Below, piece by piece: positions 12,881-25,508 of a stretch of 64,000 bases of DNA. The position numbers were made by a program, and so were the translations under genes. Position 1 is the stretch's first letter, and the number at the start of each line of letters is the position of its first letter. The notes under the pieces are model-generated. The model did not search any database. It saw only the letters and a list, made by a program, of their open reading frames with translations, and was not told where the DNA came from. The stretch comes from Rhizophagus clarus (lineage: Eukaryota; Glomeromycota; Glomeromycetes; Glomerales; Glomeraceae): positions 719,261 through 783,260 of the forward strand of contig BLAL01000062.1 in the NCBI GenBank assembly GCA_015698045.1, written 5' to 3'.

Positions 12881-15028
12881 TTAAAAATTTATACATACTA
12901 TTAAAATTCAAATAATTAAATATATTATAATTAATAAATTAATACTAATCTATTAAGATTAATACTTCTATAGTACCAAAAGTTTATACTTGACAATAAA
13001 ATTGAAGTACTTATAAATTTTTTAGCATTTTAAAAAAATAAAGTTTTAAAGAAAATAAACCAATAACTTTATTTTTTAAAACAAGTATTATTAAATTACC
13101 AGTCAGATTTTCAAAAAAAACATTTATATAAAAAGTTATAAGCATTTAAAATTAGACAATTTTTATATGATTAGCCTATTTTTAAAATAAAAAAAATTAT
13201 ATAAAAGTAATTTTATTGATTAATTTTTACAATTTTGACTAAAATTTTCATTTCTAAACTCAATATCTATTAAAATTAACCTAAAAATCTGAATTCAATC
13301 TATTATTTTTTTTATTTTCAAAGCTAATTTTCTCTTTTTTTTTAAAAAAATTTTCTTTTATATTCATACTTGTATTTGATTATCTTATTTTTCTTATAAA
13401 ATCACAAATTCCTATTAGCTATTCATTACTCATATAATAAACAAAAAATTTAAAACAAATTTTAAATATTATCAAGTATAAACTTCTAGTATCATATATA
13501 TTAAAAAATTGGGGTGAAATTTAATATTTTATAATAAATATATACACAAGAAAATATAATTTGTTATAAATAGTGATAAAAATATATAGTAATTATATAC
13601 GTGATATTTTTAATAGAAAAGGTTGTAATTATCATTTATTAAATATATATATTATAATTGTAAAAACTTATCTATATCTTATAAAAATCATATTATATGT
13701 AAAAAAAAAAAAAATACTAAAAAAAAATTTAAAAAAGTAAAATAAAAAAATTACATATTTATTTTATAAAAAAAAAGTTTGTATTGCATATGATTTTATT
13801 TTATATTTTGGACTATATTTCTCACTTGCAGATCGCTTAGCTATTTTTCTAGCAGAAGGTCACTGAAGAAAAGCTTGAGCTTTTGGTATTTTAGGCTCTT
13901 TTTGAGTAACGTTTTCTTTTTTATGGGACCTAGCTATGTCTTTTAAAACTCATCTGATTCAAAAATACCAAGTTTTGGCAGAACTATTGACTTGGTATGA
14001 ACTTCACTAAGGAAATAATTTATGACTGCAAATTTCAGGTTCCTTTCATATTTCTAAAGACTTTTATAAAATTAACGTCTGAGCTGTCTGGTCTTAAATA
14101 CCCTAGAAGAAGGGGTTTTTCATTAATACTATTTGTTTTAAAAGCATTAAGAAAGACAGAGTAAAGTCATTAATTGAAGTTTTATTTATAGCCAGGAGTG
14201 ACGCTTACTCTTTCTTGTTTAATGATCATTTAAGAAAATGTAAAAGTGATGGCTATAGTATTTTACTTTTTTTCTCAGTTTTCTTTTTGGATTTCTGGAA
14301 GTATTAATAACTTTCCTTTAGTTTTTATTTCTTACCTATCAATATTTTAGCCTTTAGTTTCTTTTTCTATTTTAGTTTTGGAAAGCTAAGGGTATTAGAA
14401 TGTTAATCAGTATTTTAGTGGTTTGGTATAACTTTTTTTTAGGGTTTTATTTGTCAATCTAATTAAGGGAGGAATTTGATTAAATATTTGTTTTAAATTG
14501 TGCTAATACTTGTTAATTTCTAGTTAGGCTAATTAAAGTTACATGGAAAATATGATACTAATTACTTTTAATTTTACTCTTAGTATATCTGTGCTGGTTA
14601 AAAGTTGAATACTAGTTAATTTTAACTCCTTTCAAGTTTGGCCTCAGCATCATGTCTACACACCACTCAGGTAGGATGGTGATTGCTTAATATCATACTT
14701 TGTAAAGATCATGGAGGAGAATGAAATTTCTTGTATGTGTATTACTCTTTTATTGGTATATGATAATACTGACTATTTGGTAAAAATTATAGGCCACATT
14801 TGACTTTATTAATCTTGGTTAGATAGGCTTGTTTAATAGGTCTATATAGAATAGAGTGAGTTGTAATTTTTTATTAAATGGCTTTATTTTATCTGTTAAT
14901 TAGCTGAATATTTTGTATTGTCTTTTTTGCCTTTTTAATAAAAACAGTCAAGCACAATCTTTAATTATAAAAAAAAAAAAATATTTTATATTTTTTATAT
15001 AATTAATAAATATGTAATTTTAATAATT
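12881..15028. other. AT-rich desert with possible retroelement 3' tail
   Basis: Very AT-rich DNA from about 12881 to 13800. The stretch 13810-14970 is less AT-rich and resembles decayed transposon sequence without a readable frame. It ends in an A-run at about 14969-14981, preceded by an AATAAA signal near 14937, as expected for the 3' end of a LINE on the plus strand. No ORF was recoverable. Confidence 0.35.
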
Positions 15029-15115
15029 TCATTTTGCAGGTCAGTGTAGATATAGCTTCTGATAAATTATTTATATGGTATATAAATTAAATATTAATAA
15101 AAGTATACAATCATG
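15029..15115 (+). repeat. Left arm of long-range inverted repeat
   Basis: About 85 bp beginning CATTTTGCAGGTCAG recurs inverted at 21860-21943 with roughly ten differences. Arms face each other across 6.9 kb. They may be the termini of one large decayed element or two dispersed copies of a repeat. Confidence 0.55.
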
Positions 15116-15279
15116 TCTCAATATAATGAAGTAAGTGTTCAGGCTGATCAGACCTTCATTATAAAAAATTTGTTAACGCTATAATAAATTATCTGGTATA
15201 AAGGTATGATCATATAACTTGCTGATTTATTAGATAATCTGAATATCTGATCTAGAAAAAAAATTTAATTTTTTTTTTT

Positions 15280-16000
15280 TCGTAATGTTGCTAGATGAAA
15301 AACATGTAAGTGGAGTTTGAAAAAAATGTTTTCAATATTTTTTTTTAATTATTTATTTTTTTTCTTTTTTGTAGTATTGTCAGATAAAAAACATGATCAG
15401 ACTTATGGAATTAAGGTAAGAGAGGTTAGAAGAAGTATTTTTTGTCATTATTTAAGTTATTTAATTTTTTTTTTTTTTTTGTAATGTTGCTGAATGAAAA
15501 GTATAACTGGATTTTTGGAATTAAAATAAGAAAGGTTGTGAAAAGTAGTTTTCATCATTATTTCTAATTATTTAATTTTTTTCTTTTTTGTAGTATTGCT
15601 GGATGAAAAGCATAATTGGACTTTTGAAATTAAGGTAAGAGGGTTTTAAGAGAGGTGGTTTTAAGTATTTTTTTAATTAATTAATTATTTTTTTTTTTTT
15701 TGTAATGTTATCAGATGAAAAGTATGACCAGATTTTTGGAATTAAGATAAGAAAAAGTTAGAAAGGTATTTTTTGTCATTATTTTTAATTAATCAAATTA
15801 TTTAATTTTTTTTCTTTTTTGTATTGACAGATAAAAAGTATGACCAGACTTTTAAAATTAAGATATGGGAGGTTGAAAAAGTGGTTTTCATTATTATTTC
15901 TAATTAATCAAGTTATTTAAGTTTTTTTCTTCTTTTTTGTAGTACTGCCAGATAAAAACATGATCAGACTTTTGGAATTAAGGTAAGGAAGGACTGGGGG
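15280..16000 (+). repeat. Array of seven exon-like tandem units
   Basis: Seven diverged units spaced 97-121 bp, beginning near 15281, 15374, 15482, 15592, 15703, 15824 and 15942. Several have the full form of an internal exon: a T-rich tract ending TAG, a 40-41-nt core, then AAG and GTAAG. The cores share one reading frame with peptides such as LSDKKHDQTYGIK, LLDEKHNWTFEIK and LSDEKYDQIFGIK. Donor or acceptor sites are mutated in some units (AATAAG for GTAAG). No flanking gene was recognised. See findings. Confidence 0.7.
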
Positions 16001-16347
16001 AGATGTTATTATTATTTTCTTTAAAAAGCTTTCTACTTTTATTTTTATAGTAGAGATGTTAAATAAAGTTAACTTTAATGTACAAATGCAAAGCTAATAG
16101 AATCGATGACAAAATTTAATATTTTGATATTATTAAAACAATTTGTTAAACATCTTTTATAAAAGTATTCTATATTTTTCATATATTATGTATTTAAAAA
16201 AAATTATCCTTTTATTAAATGATCATAAGGCCATTAGTATATCAGTAATCTTCATCTTACTGGAAAAAAAAATTGTTTAAAAAGGGTTATTTTTATATAT
16301 GCTGTTTTGTAACTTTACTTCATATAATGGTATATAGCCCATAATTA

Positions 16348-16979
16348 AGGGTAGAGGGATCAACATGGCTGATCATATGGCTAAAAAAAAAAATCATTTT
16401 TTTTTTTACTTCGCTACAAGAAAAACTCACTCAATATTTTATGAAAAACTGTTTAAAAGTATTCTTTAGAAAGCTAGAGTTTCTGTCTTTCAAATAAACT
16501 TTAGTAAAGTATAATACAAATAAGGCTTATAACGAAATATTATACTATGAAGTCGTCATTAAGTTGTGAATCTCCTATGGTAAGTTGCGAATTACCTAGA
16601 GAACATATCTTCAAATTAACTTTAAACTTATGAAACCTTACAAGTTAATAGTATAATAAAAAAGAATATTTATGTCAAAAAATCATTGTGCATTTACTTA
16701 TTCAAATAAAATTTTTTATTAATACCATTTTATTTTTTTATTATTAGTCATATTTGATTTTAAAAGTCTAAATACATTCAAAAAGACTAATAGCAAATGG
16801 TTAAACACTTTAATAAATAAATGAAGCGCATGTTTATACTCTTTTTAAATGTGTATTTAACAAAATTCATATGGTAGTTTGCGAGAAATCATAAATTTTG
16901 CTCGTTTTAGGTCACGTGATGATCTACATTTTTTAGTCTAAAATCATATATATGTTGTGGCGTAGATACACTCTACCCT
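16348..16979 (+). mobile_element. 632-bp TA-flanked MITE, copy 1
   Basis: Element with short terminal inverted repeats AGGGTAGAG...CTCTACCCT, flanked on both sides by TA (16346-16347 and 16980-16981). It has no coding capacity. A copy of exactly the same length lies at 18997-19628 and differs by only a few percent. TA duplication and short repeats point to a non-autonomous Tc1/mariner-type element. Confidence 0.85.
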
Positions 16980-17962
16980 TAATAAAATTTGGTTAATCAA
17001 AGATTTTTTCATATGTTAATATCAGTTCTACATTAACAATTTATTATATAGTATTCTTTATTATATTGAGATTTGCTGTAAAGAGGAATGACTGTATATA
17101 GATCATTAAAAAAAAAAAATAACTGAAATATGTACATACTATTAAAATTATTAAAATTTATTTATTATTTGGATTTTCAAATGAAATAAAGAATTAATTA
17201 ATTAAAATCATATAATAATATCCATTTATTTACACATATTATATTACTTAAATTTTATGCTATATTAGTAAATAAGAATGATATATATATTTTTTTTTTA
17301 ATTCAAAAATCATATTATATTTATTATAAAATATTTAACTAAAGATATTACATACAAAATTATATAACCTTTTCAGTTCAGCTAAATATGATCTATAAAT
17401 ATGTAATATGATATAAAATATTAAATATTTTATTAATAATATACAATCAATCCTTAATATAGTAAATCTTTAATATAATATGTTTTTGTTAATACATAAT
17501 ATTTAACCAATTAAAATCCTTTATTATAATAAAATAGCCAATCAAATTACTTAAATTTTTTACTATATTCTTATAGTAAAATTATTATTTGTATAGTATA
17601 AAGAAGCTTATATATATTATGTAATTATTAAAAAGAAAAGGTAAATAGTTATTTTTTTTTTTTTTTTGATAAAAAAACATACTTAAAACTTTATTAAAAA
17701 TAGATTACAAAAGTAATACAAATTATACTAATTAATAAAAGTTTAAATCTATTGTTTAAAGAATCAAAATTTTAATAAAATATTGCAGATATGTTTCATA
17801 ACCAACTATTTCAGTTTACTCTTAAAGATATAATAAGAAGTCCAAATATAAATTTAAAAGAAATAAAAAAAATAAAAAAAAAATAAAAAAAAATTCTAAA
17901 AACAAAATTAAACTAAATAATAATATAACTAAATCTAATGATTCTAAAATTAATTAATCAAA

Positions 17963-18259
17963 ATAGGACCCCAGACATTACTAAAATAACTCACATTTTT
18001 TTTTACCCATTTTTCTCAAAATTAAGCCAATTTGCTCTTTTAGTTTTTTAAGAATATCTCACCATCTATTTAACCAATTGCAATAATTTTTTTATTTTGT
18101 AAATCTCATTGAAAGCTACATTTTAAAAAAAAAATCATCCAATTTGAATTACTGATTGACGAGAAAATTGCAAAAAACATGTTTTTTAGCTTCTAAATTT
18201 CACATCAATTTGCTCTTTTTCATGATTATGAGTTGTATCAGTAATGTCCAGGATCCTAT
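17963..18259. mobile_element. MITE with 8-9 bp target-site duplication
   Basis: Inverted ends: left AGGACCCCAGACATTACT, right (other strand) AGGATCCTGGACATTACT; pairing continues imperfectly into AACTCA. The element (about 17965-18257) is flanked by direct repeats ATCAAAAT(A) at 17957-17965 and 18258-18266. The 8-9 bp duplication fits hAT or Mutator-like transposases. No ORF inside. Confidence 0.8.
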
Positions 18260-18996
18260 CAAAATAATTGATCAAAATTAAATTATATTAGTTATTTTAA
18301 TAAAGCTTTTAGTTCTGCAATTATATCTTTCATATCTGGCTTGAAAACCTGATTTTTCTAATAATAAGAATTCTTCTTATTAGAGAATACAGAATTTAAA
18401 ATAATCATTTGTTTTTTTATTCTAGTTTTAAAATGAATTTTTTTAAAAAAGCTTATTAGATCTTGTTGATACATGAGTTTCAGATTTTTTATCTATATTA
18501 CTAAATTTAATAATTTTATTTTATTTTAAAAGTTAAAATTAAGAATGGAATTTTTGTATCAGAAAATATATTATCCATTCCAAAGTTAAGAATTATTAAT
18601 ATAAGTTAAAACCTAATTTATATTGCAAAGTAACTGATCAATTTTCTTACTTTATTAATTTTTTTAATAACTTTAAAGGATTTTAGACCGCTCTTAATTA
18701 AAAATTAATAAAGTTTACTATTAGAAAATAAGAAGACTTCTGTTATATTAGCCAATAAATTTTGGATGATAGCTTGAAATTTTTCTTATTATTTTCTTTC
18801 TAAAAGATTTTAGAATGCAGAAAATTATTAAATAGGGATATTTTTCAGATTAATAATCCAGTTCTTTTTATTGTATACTTTAAAATACTTATATTTCTTA
18901 TGTACTCTTGTACTGATTGAATGATCTTATTTTAAAAGTTCAAGGATACTAGAAGCTTATAATTATTTCACTTAACCAATATATTATAGACTAATA

Positions 18997-19628
18997 AGGG
19001 TAGAGGGATCGATATGGCTGATCATATGGCTAAAAAAAAAAATCGTTTTTTTTTTTACTTCGCTACAAGGAAAACTCACTCAATATTTTATGAAAAACTG
19101 TTTAAAAGTATTCTTTAGAAAGCTAGAGTTTCAGTCTTTCAAATAAACTTTAGTAAAGTATAATACAAATAAAGCTTATAACAAAATATTACACTATAAA
19201 GTCGTCATTAAGTTGCGAATCTCCTATGGTAAGTTGCGAATCACCTAGAGAACATATCTTTAAATTAACTTTAAACTTATGAAACCTTACAAGTTAATAG
19301 TATATTAAAAAAGGATATTTATGTCAAAAAATCATTGTGCATTTACTTATTCAAATAAAATTTTTTATTAATACCATTTTATTTTTTTATTATTAGTCAT
19401 ATTTAATTTTAAAAGTCTAAATACATTCAAAAAGACTAATAGCAAATGGTTAAACACTTTAATAAATAAATGAAGCGCATGTTTATACTCTTTTTAAATG
19501 TGTATTTAACAAAATTCATATGGTAGTTTGCGAGAAATCATAAATTTTGCTCATTTTGGGTCACGTGATGATCTACATTTTTTAGTCTAAAATCATATAT
19601 ATGTTGTGGCATAGATACACTCTACCTT
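18997..19628 (+). mobile_element. 632-bp TA-flanked MITE, copy 2
   Basis: Near-identical to the element at 16348-16979, same orientation and length. Ends AGGGTAGAG...CTCTACCTT, flanked by TA at 18995-18996 and 19629-19630. One terminal base differs from the left repeat. The similarity implies recent movement or a segmental duplication; different flanks favour movement. Confidence 0.85.
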
Positions 19629-20497
19629 TAAATCTAATAATTTATTATTTTTTATCTAAAGAACAATATCTGATAATAATTAAGTTAATATTAATATTCT
19701 CTGCTACATATTCTTATTTTTTTTTTTTTTTATTATCTTTCTTATTCTCAGTAAATAAAATTTTATCATTATTAATCAAAGATTTAGAAAAAGAAAACTA
19801 ATCTTTTAAAAGAAGATTATTCTAAATTCAGAGAATATTATTTCATAAAACTTGTTACTAGAAATAATAAATAGATTATTTTTTTTTATTAATTATTTTT
19901 GTATTTTTTTCTTCTTTTTTTGCAGAATTTTCTAAGATTTGAATAAGTGTAACAGATAATATGATTGGTATATTTATTATAAAATTATTATATTATATTT
20001 TATCAAGATTTATAAAATTAATTAATGCAAAAAGTTCAAAATTTCTGTTTTTTTGAAAAATTTTGTTGTAATTATACAATAAGCTGAGCTATTACTAATA
20101 TATATTTTATTTCATTATAGAATCCTTTAAGCAACAAAAATTTATTCAATATAATTACAAAAAAATTATTAAAACTAGCAAAATAATTTCTTTTAAAATT
20201 CATAATAATTTTTATATTTTTATATATTATTATTATATGATAATATTATAATAATGATTTATCTATTTTTTTTACAATTTTCTTTAAAAATATTAAAATG
20301 TCTAAGTTGTTATTAATAAATTTTTTGATAAAAGTAATTATTTTTTCTTTGTAGTATAAAAGATTTTTAATAATAGAGATAAATTATAATAAAAAGTTTA
20401 TTTTATATTTTTCAACCAAATTTTATTAGTAAAAAAAAAGAATTTTGGTCAAAAAATAAAAAATTTTTTTTATGAAAATTTGATTTACAGATCTATT

Positions 20498-20861
20498 ATT
20501 GCTATTTTCAAAATGGTTGATTTTAATAGTTTGTATATAATAGAAAAAAACACAAAAATACAAAACACAAAAAAACACAAAAACACAATTTTAAAAATAT
20601 ACTTTATTATTATTGGCCAATCAAAGTCACATGATATTAATCAAATTTCTAAAAAAGGAAATTTTAATTTTTACAAAATTCCCAAAAGAGAAATTTTTAT
20701 TGTAGATCACCTACATTTATTGGAATTATATATAATTTTGACCAGAATTATAAAATTTTCCTTTTTTAGATTTGTTTTTTGTGTTTTTTATGTTTTGTAT
20801 TTTTGTATTTTTTTTCTATTATACACAAACCATTAAAATCAACCATTTTGAAAATGGCAAT
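20498..20861. mobile_element. Foldback MITE with about 85-bp inverted repeats
   Basis: Left arm starts ATTGCTATTTTCAAAATGG, right arm ends CCATTTTGAAAATGGCAAT. The arms match over about 85 bp including an A/C-rich block of CACAAAA units. Total length 364 bp. No intact transposase; an open frame across it is a by-product. Target duplication unclear. Confidence 0.8.
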
Positions 20862-20869
20862 AAAAAGAA

Positions 20870-23800
20870 TTCCTCTTAAGTTTCTAAGATAAATAGTTAA
20901 AATTTTATATTATATTTATATTAATTATATATATAATTCATAAATATTATAATCTGATTAATTATTAATTTAATAAGATAGAAAAGAATAAGGATTTATA
21001 ACAAGATAGATATTATATAATATTTGTATAATATGTATAACTTCTTTAATAATAGCTAATTTATATATTAAATATATCTTATTCTTTTTAAAAATAACTA
21101 AAAATCAAGTATATTTAATTTATATTTTTATACAAACTCAAATCTAACCTTTTTATATATATTTTAAAATCCTAGAATTATATTATTAAATTTATTTTTT
21201 TTTTTGTAAAGTAATACAATTTGTAAGTTTATTAGTTATATAAGATTATTAAGTATTTATTAATTAAGGATTTATATTAATACAATTTATTATTAAGTTA
21301 TATAACAATATAAGTTTAATAAAATAATTACTCAACATTCATAATTTTATTTTATAACTATAATATGATTATTATATCTTAAATATATTTGTAATAAAAA
21401 TATGATCAATAAAATTTATTAAGTAAAACTTAACAAACTTTACCAATTATATTTTATTGCAAATATAACAATTACTTAATATTTTATGCCTTATAACTAT
21501 TAATACAGAAATATCTTAAAACTTTAAACTGATCATCTATTTTAAAAGATTATTCCTGTATTTTATCATTATCTTATAAAATTCATCCATATTCTTTTAT
21601 AATAACTATTAAATTATATGGAATTATTATACTATAATAATTTTAGTATATATTTTCATTACTCTTTAAACAAAAAAAAAAAGAAAAAAAAAGTTCAATG
21701 TTAAATTTATTTTTAAGTAATATATTTATTTTTAACTAAAAATAATGTTATTTTAACTAATTTATTTCTGTTCAATCATATTTAAATATTAGATTTTTAT
21801 TATAAAAAAAAAAATATATATATATTTTTTTATTCTTTTTTTTTTTTAAATGATCTATACAGTATATGCTTTTTTATTGATATTTAGTTCATATACCATA
21901 TAAACAATTTATCAGAAGCTATATTCACCCTGACCTGCAAAATGCGATCATCAAAATATAATTTATAATAAATATAAATATAAAATATAATATTTTTTTT
22001 ATTCTTGAATTAATGGATAGTTTATTTTATAAAGAAAATTTATATAAATAAAATAAAAGCAAAAAAAATTTTCTTTACGGATTTAAATGTAAATATTATA
22101 TAAATATAAATATAATAGCCGGAAGTAAATAAAAATTTACCATTTGAAATATTTAAAAAAATACATTAACTTCCAATTAAAATCAATTAAGATCCAACTT
22201 GAAAAACAAAATGTATAGTATTTGAAGAAATTTTTTAATAAACATTTCGGAGCCATTTAGAAGAGTGTTATATTTGGCATTTTGGCCTGAAATTTTCAAT
22301 TTTAAACCAAATTTAGGTCGGAATTACGATTTTGGTCAGAATTAAGGGAATTTCGGCCAGAATTATAAATTCGAAAATCGCCAATTAATATGATTTTAAA
22401 CTTTATATAAGTATTAAATGTTGGAAGAGGATGCTGTACCAAAAATTTTATTAATATATTAAAGCAAATTAGGGGGTTACATGCGCGATGATTGTTATAG
22501 CAAATAATTATTGTTAAAAAAATAAATACAATTTTTTTTTTTTATATGGATTTAATCTAAAATTCAATTCTCTTTTTTAATCTCTCTCACTGTGTATAGC
22601 TGGCCCGTCAATTTGTTTTTTGAAAAAATGTACTGTATTTTTAGGATTCAAAATAATTTTTTTTATATAAATAAACATAATAAATAAATATATTTAGATG
22701 AATGATTTCGGATATAATTCGGTTATGAATAATTTCGGATCTCGGATCTCGGCGAGATACGGCTTTTATTATATATAAAAATTAATTTCAGGGCCAACTA
22801 TAATATAAGTTGATCTGTATGCTTTTACAAGCGTGTTTGATTTGTTAATTTAGAAATATAATTATATAGAAATTATGTGTAATAGCCTAAATAAGGGGCT
22901 CGAGATACTATTAATTACGTATTACGGATATTTATTTAAATTAAACAAATTTGTAACGAATTTTGAAATGTTAAACCGATCACGAATTTTTTAAATAATT
23001 CTGCCCAAAATTAATGATAATTCTGGTCATATTTCTTTGACCTTTTTTTTTTTTTTTTTCCTTATGCCGAAATATACTCTCATTATAATATTCAGAATAG
23101 AATAAAAAAAAAAATGTCATTTCCGATTGGACTCGACGAAATAAAGTTTAATATAATTGTCAAAATCTGTAAGGGACTAAGGGTTGCAGCATAGAGAAAT
23201 TATTTACTTTTTACGATCGACAATAAGCATTAATAGATATTCGCTTTGTCAAAATCTGATCAAAATAATGAATTACAAGCTCAGCCAACTCACAAAAAAA
23301 ACGACTTTTTTTGGTTTTTTGAAAATTTTATTTTTATTAATAGTAAAAATTAATTGTCTAAATTATCCTCTGAATTTTTTTTTTTTTAAGTGAAAAAAAA
23401 AAAACAAATGTAAGAAAAAAAAAAACTTTAATCGATTTTTAAATTCAATTGTTCTTCATCTTTCCAACTAACCTTCCCCATCCATTGTACACACATTTAA
23501 AACCAAAAAAAAAAAAAAGAAAAGAAAAATTAAAAAAAAAAAATTTTTTTTAAAATTAAATATATGAAAATAAAAAAAAAATGAATATACAGAAAAATAA
23601 TTGAAACATAAAAAGGTAAAACCTTTTTTAATATACAAAAATTCGATTGTATACATGTATACGTTTGTTTTTTTAAAAAGATTCGTTTGCCTATTATAAA
23701 TTGCTTAAATACAACAAAAAAAAAATATTTTTTTTTTTTCTAAAATAATGCATAACTGTGAAATTAATAAAAAAAAAGCGACCCTTCACTTTTTTGAAAA

Positions 23801-23960
23801 TTTATAATATATATAGAAATATATATAATATTTTTTTTTTTAGTTTTTTCTTTGATCGTTAAATGTAATTCGTGATGTATTTTTATATATATGAAATTAT
23901 TAGCGATTTTTTTTTTTTTTTTTTGAATTAATAAATGATAATATGAAATGAAAGGTTTCA
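20870..23960. other. AT-rich desert
   Basis: No gene supported. It includes the right arm of the inverted repeat (21860-21943), a block rich in GGCC(A/G)GAATTA-like words at about 22280-22390, and many A/T homopolymers approaching the 3' end of the AMT gene. Confidence 0.5.
21860..21943 (-). repeat. Right arm of long-range inverted repeat
   Basis: Reverse-complement match to 15029-15115, ending CTGACCTGCAAAATG on the plus strand. Confidence 0.55.
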
Positions 23961-25508
23961 TTATACAATTGTTGCATTTGTATCATTTTGTTGGTGAATT
24001 GTTTCTTCTTTTACGGTTTTTGTCTCACCGGTTCGTGTATTTACGGCAACAAGTCTGTCGACATGATAATAAGCCAATTCTCCTAATTCAGTTTCATCTA
24101 AACCTTTAGCTTCAGATTCAGGATCAGCTCTGAGTGAAAGTCCAGGAATTTTGTCCATAATAAATAAGATTAAATATGTAACAACGAAGGAATAAGATAC
24201 ACCGGTAACTGAATCAGCGATTTGATAGCCCAATTGTGCCCAATGTTGATTAATCCAGCCTCCAGGTATTACTATGCCATCAAGGGCAACAATGTTTGCA
24301 TCAGCAAAGATACCAGTTAAAACATTTCCAATAATACCACCGACTCCATGAACAGCGAAAACGTCCAAAGCATCATCAAAATCAAAGATGTGTTTCAATT
24401 TAACGGCCAAATTACATAAAATTCCAGAAACGACACCGAAAGCAACAGCAGCTGGAGTTCCAACATAACCAGAACCTGGAGTAATTGCAACGAGTCCTGC
24501 AACAGCTCCGGAACAGAAACTTAAAGCTGACAATTTCTTTTCAAGTCGATAATCCAACAAACACCAGGTGAGACCACCAACGGCAGCTGCTAAATTAGTT
24601 ACAGCACAAGCCATACCAGCACGAGATGTAGAATCTAGGGCTGAACCACCGTTGAAACCAAACCAACCGAACCAAAGTAAAACGGCACCAAGTACAACAT
24701 TAGCAATATTATGTGGCTTGAATTCATCGGTTCCATGACCAGTACGTTTACCCAAGATTAAAGCGTAAGCAAGAGCGGCAGCACCAGAAGAAATGTGGAC
24801 AGGCGTACCACCAGCGAAATCAAGGCCTCCCAATTTTGCAGACCAACCATTAACATTCCATGTCCAGTAGGCAATTGGATCGTATACGATAGTAGACCAT
24901 ATAAAAATGAAAAATATGCTTGGGAAAATTCTACCACGTTCTGCAGCAGAGCCGATTGCAAGTGCGGGAGTAATTGCCGCAAACATACATTGATACATAG
25001 CGAACACTATTCCTGGAACATTTGTAACACCATTTAAAGGTTCGGTTCCGACACCCATAAAGAAAGCATGATTTAAATTTCCGATATAACCACTTGTGCC
25101 TGGGCCGAATGCTAAGCTGAAACCAATTGCCCACCACTTTTTTTTTTTTAAAAAGAAGAAAAGAAAATTCAAAAAAAAAAATGATTAAAAAGAAATTGCA
25201 AAAAAAAAAATAAATAAATTTCCTTACAAAGAGATAATTACCTGAACTGATACTACAGCTAAGGACAAAACACTCAACATTATAAGTGATAATGCATTTT
25301 TGCTTCTAGCCATTCCACTATAAAAGTATCCGACACCTGGAATCATAATAAATACTAAGGCAGTCGATACCAAAATCCATGCTGTGTGGCCTTGATCAAT
25401 ATTGTTAGTTGATGACAATGCTGAAACATTTGCAATAAGTTCTGTTATGTTAACTCCATCAAATGGATTAGGAGTGGGAGTGGGCGCGGGAGCAGCAGCG
25501 TCACTCAT
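23961..25508 (-). CDS. Ammonium transporter, AMT/MEP family
   Basis: Two exons, 25508-25242 and 25136-23961 (1443 nt, 480 aa). A short N-terminus rich in Ala/Pro precedes about eleven hydrophobic segments, the usual Amt fold for ammonium uptake at the plasma membrane. Conserved features seen: YFYSGMARSKN, the VYDPIAYW Asp, the pore histidines in TPVHISSG (about residue 203) and FAVHGVGG (about 352), WFGWFGFNGGS, GSGYVGTPAA, and the cytosolic tail with DETELGE. Length matches AMTs characterised from arbuscular mycorrhizal fungi (GintAMT1-3); which paralogue it is cannot be told here. The single 105-bp intron ends in a poly-A run just before AG, an unusual acceptor. The 8-kb gene-free upstream region may carry control elements. 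Confidence 0.95.
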
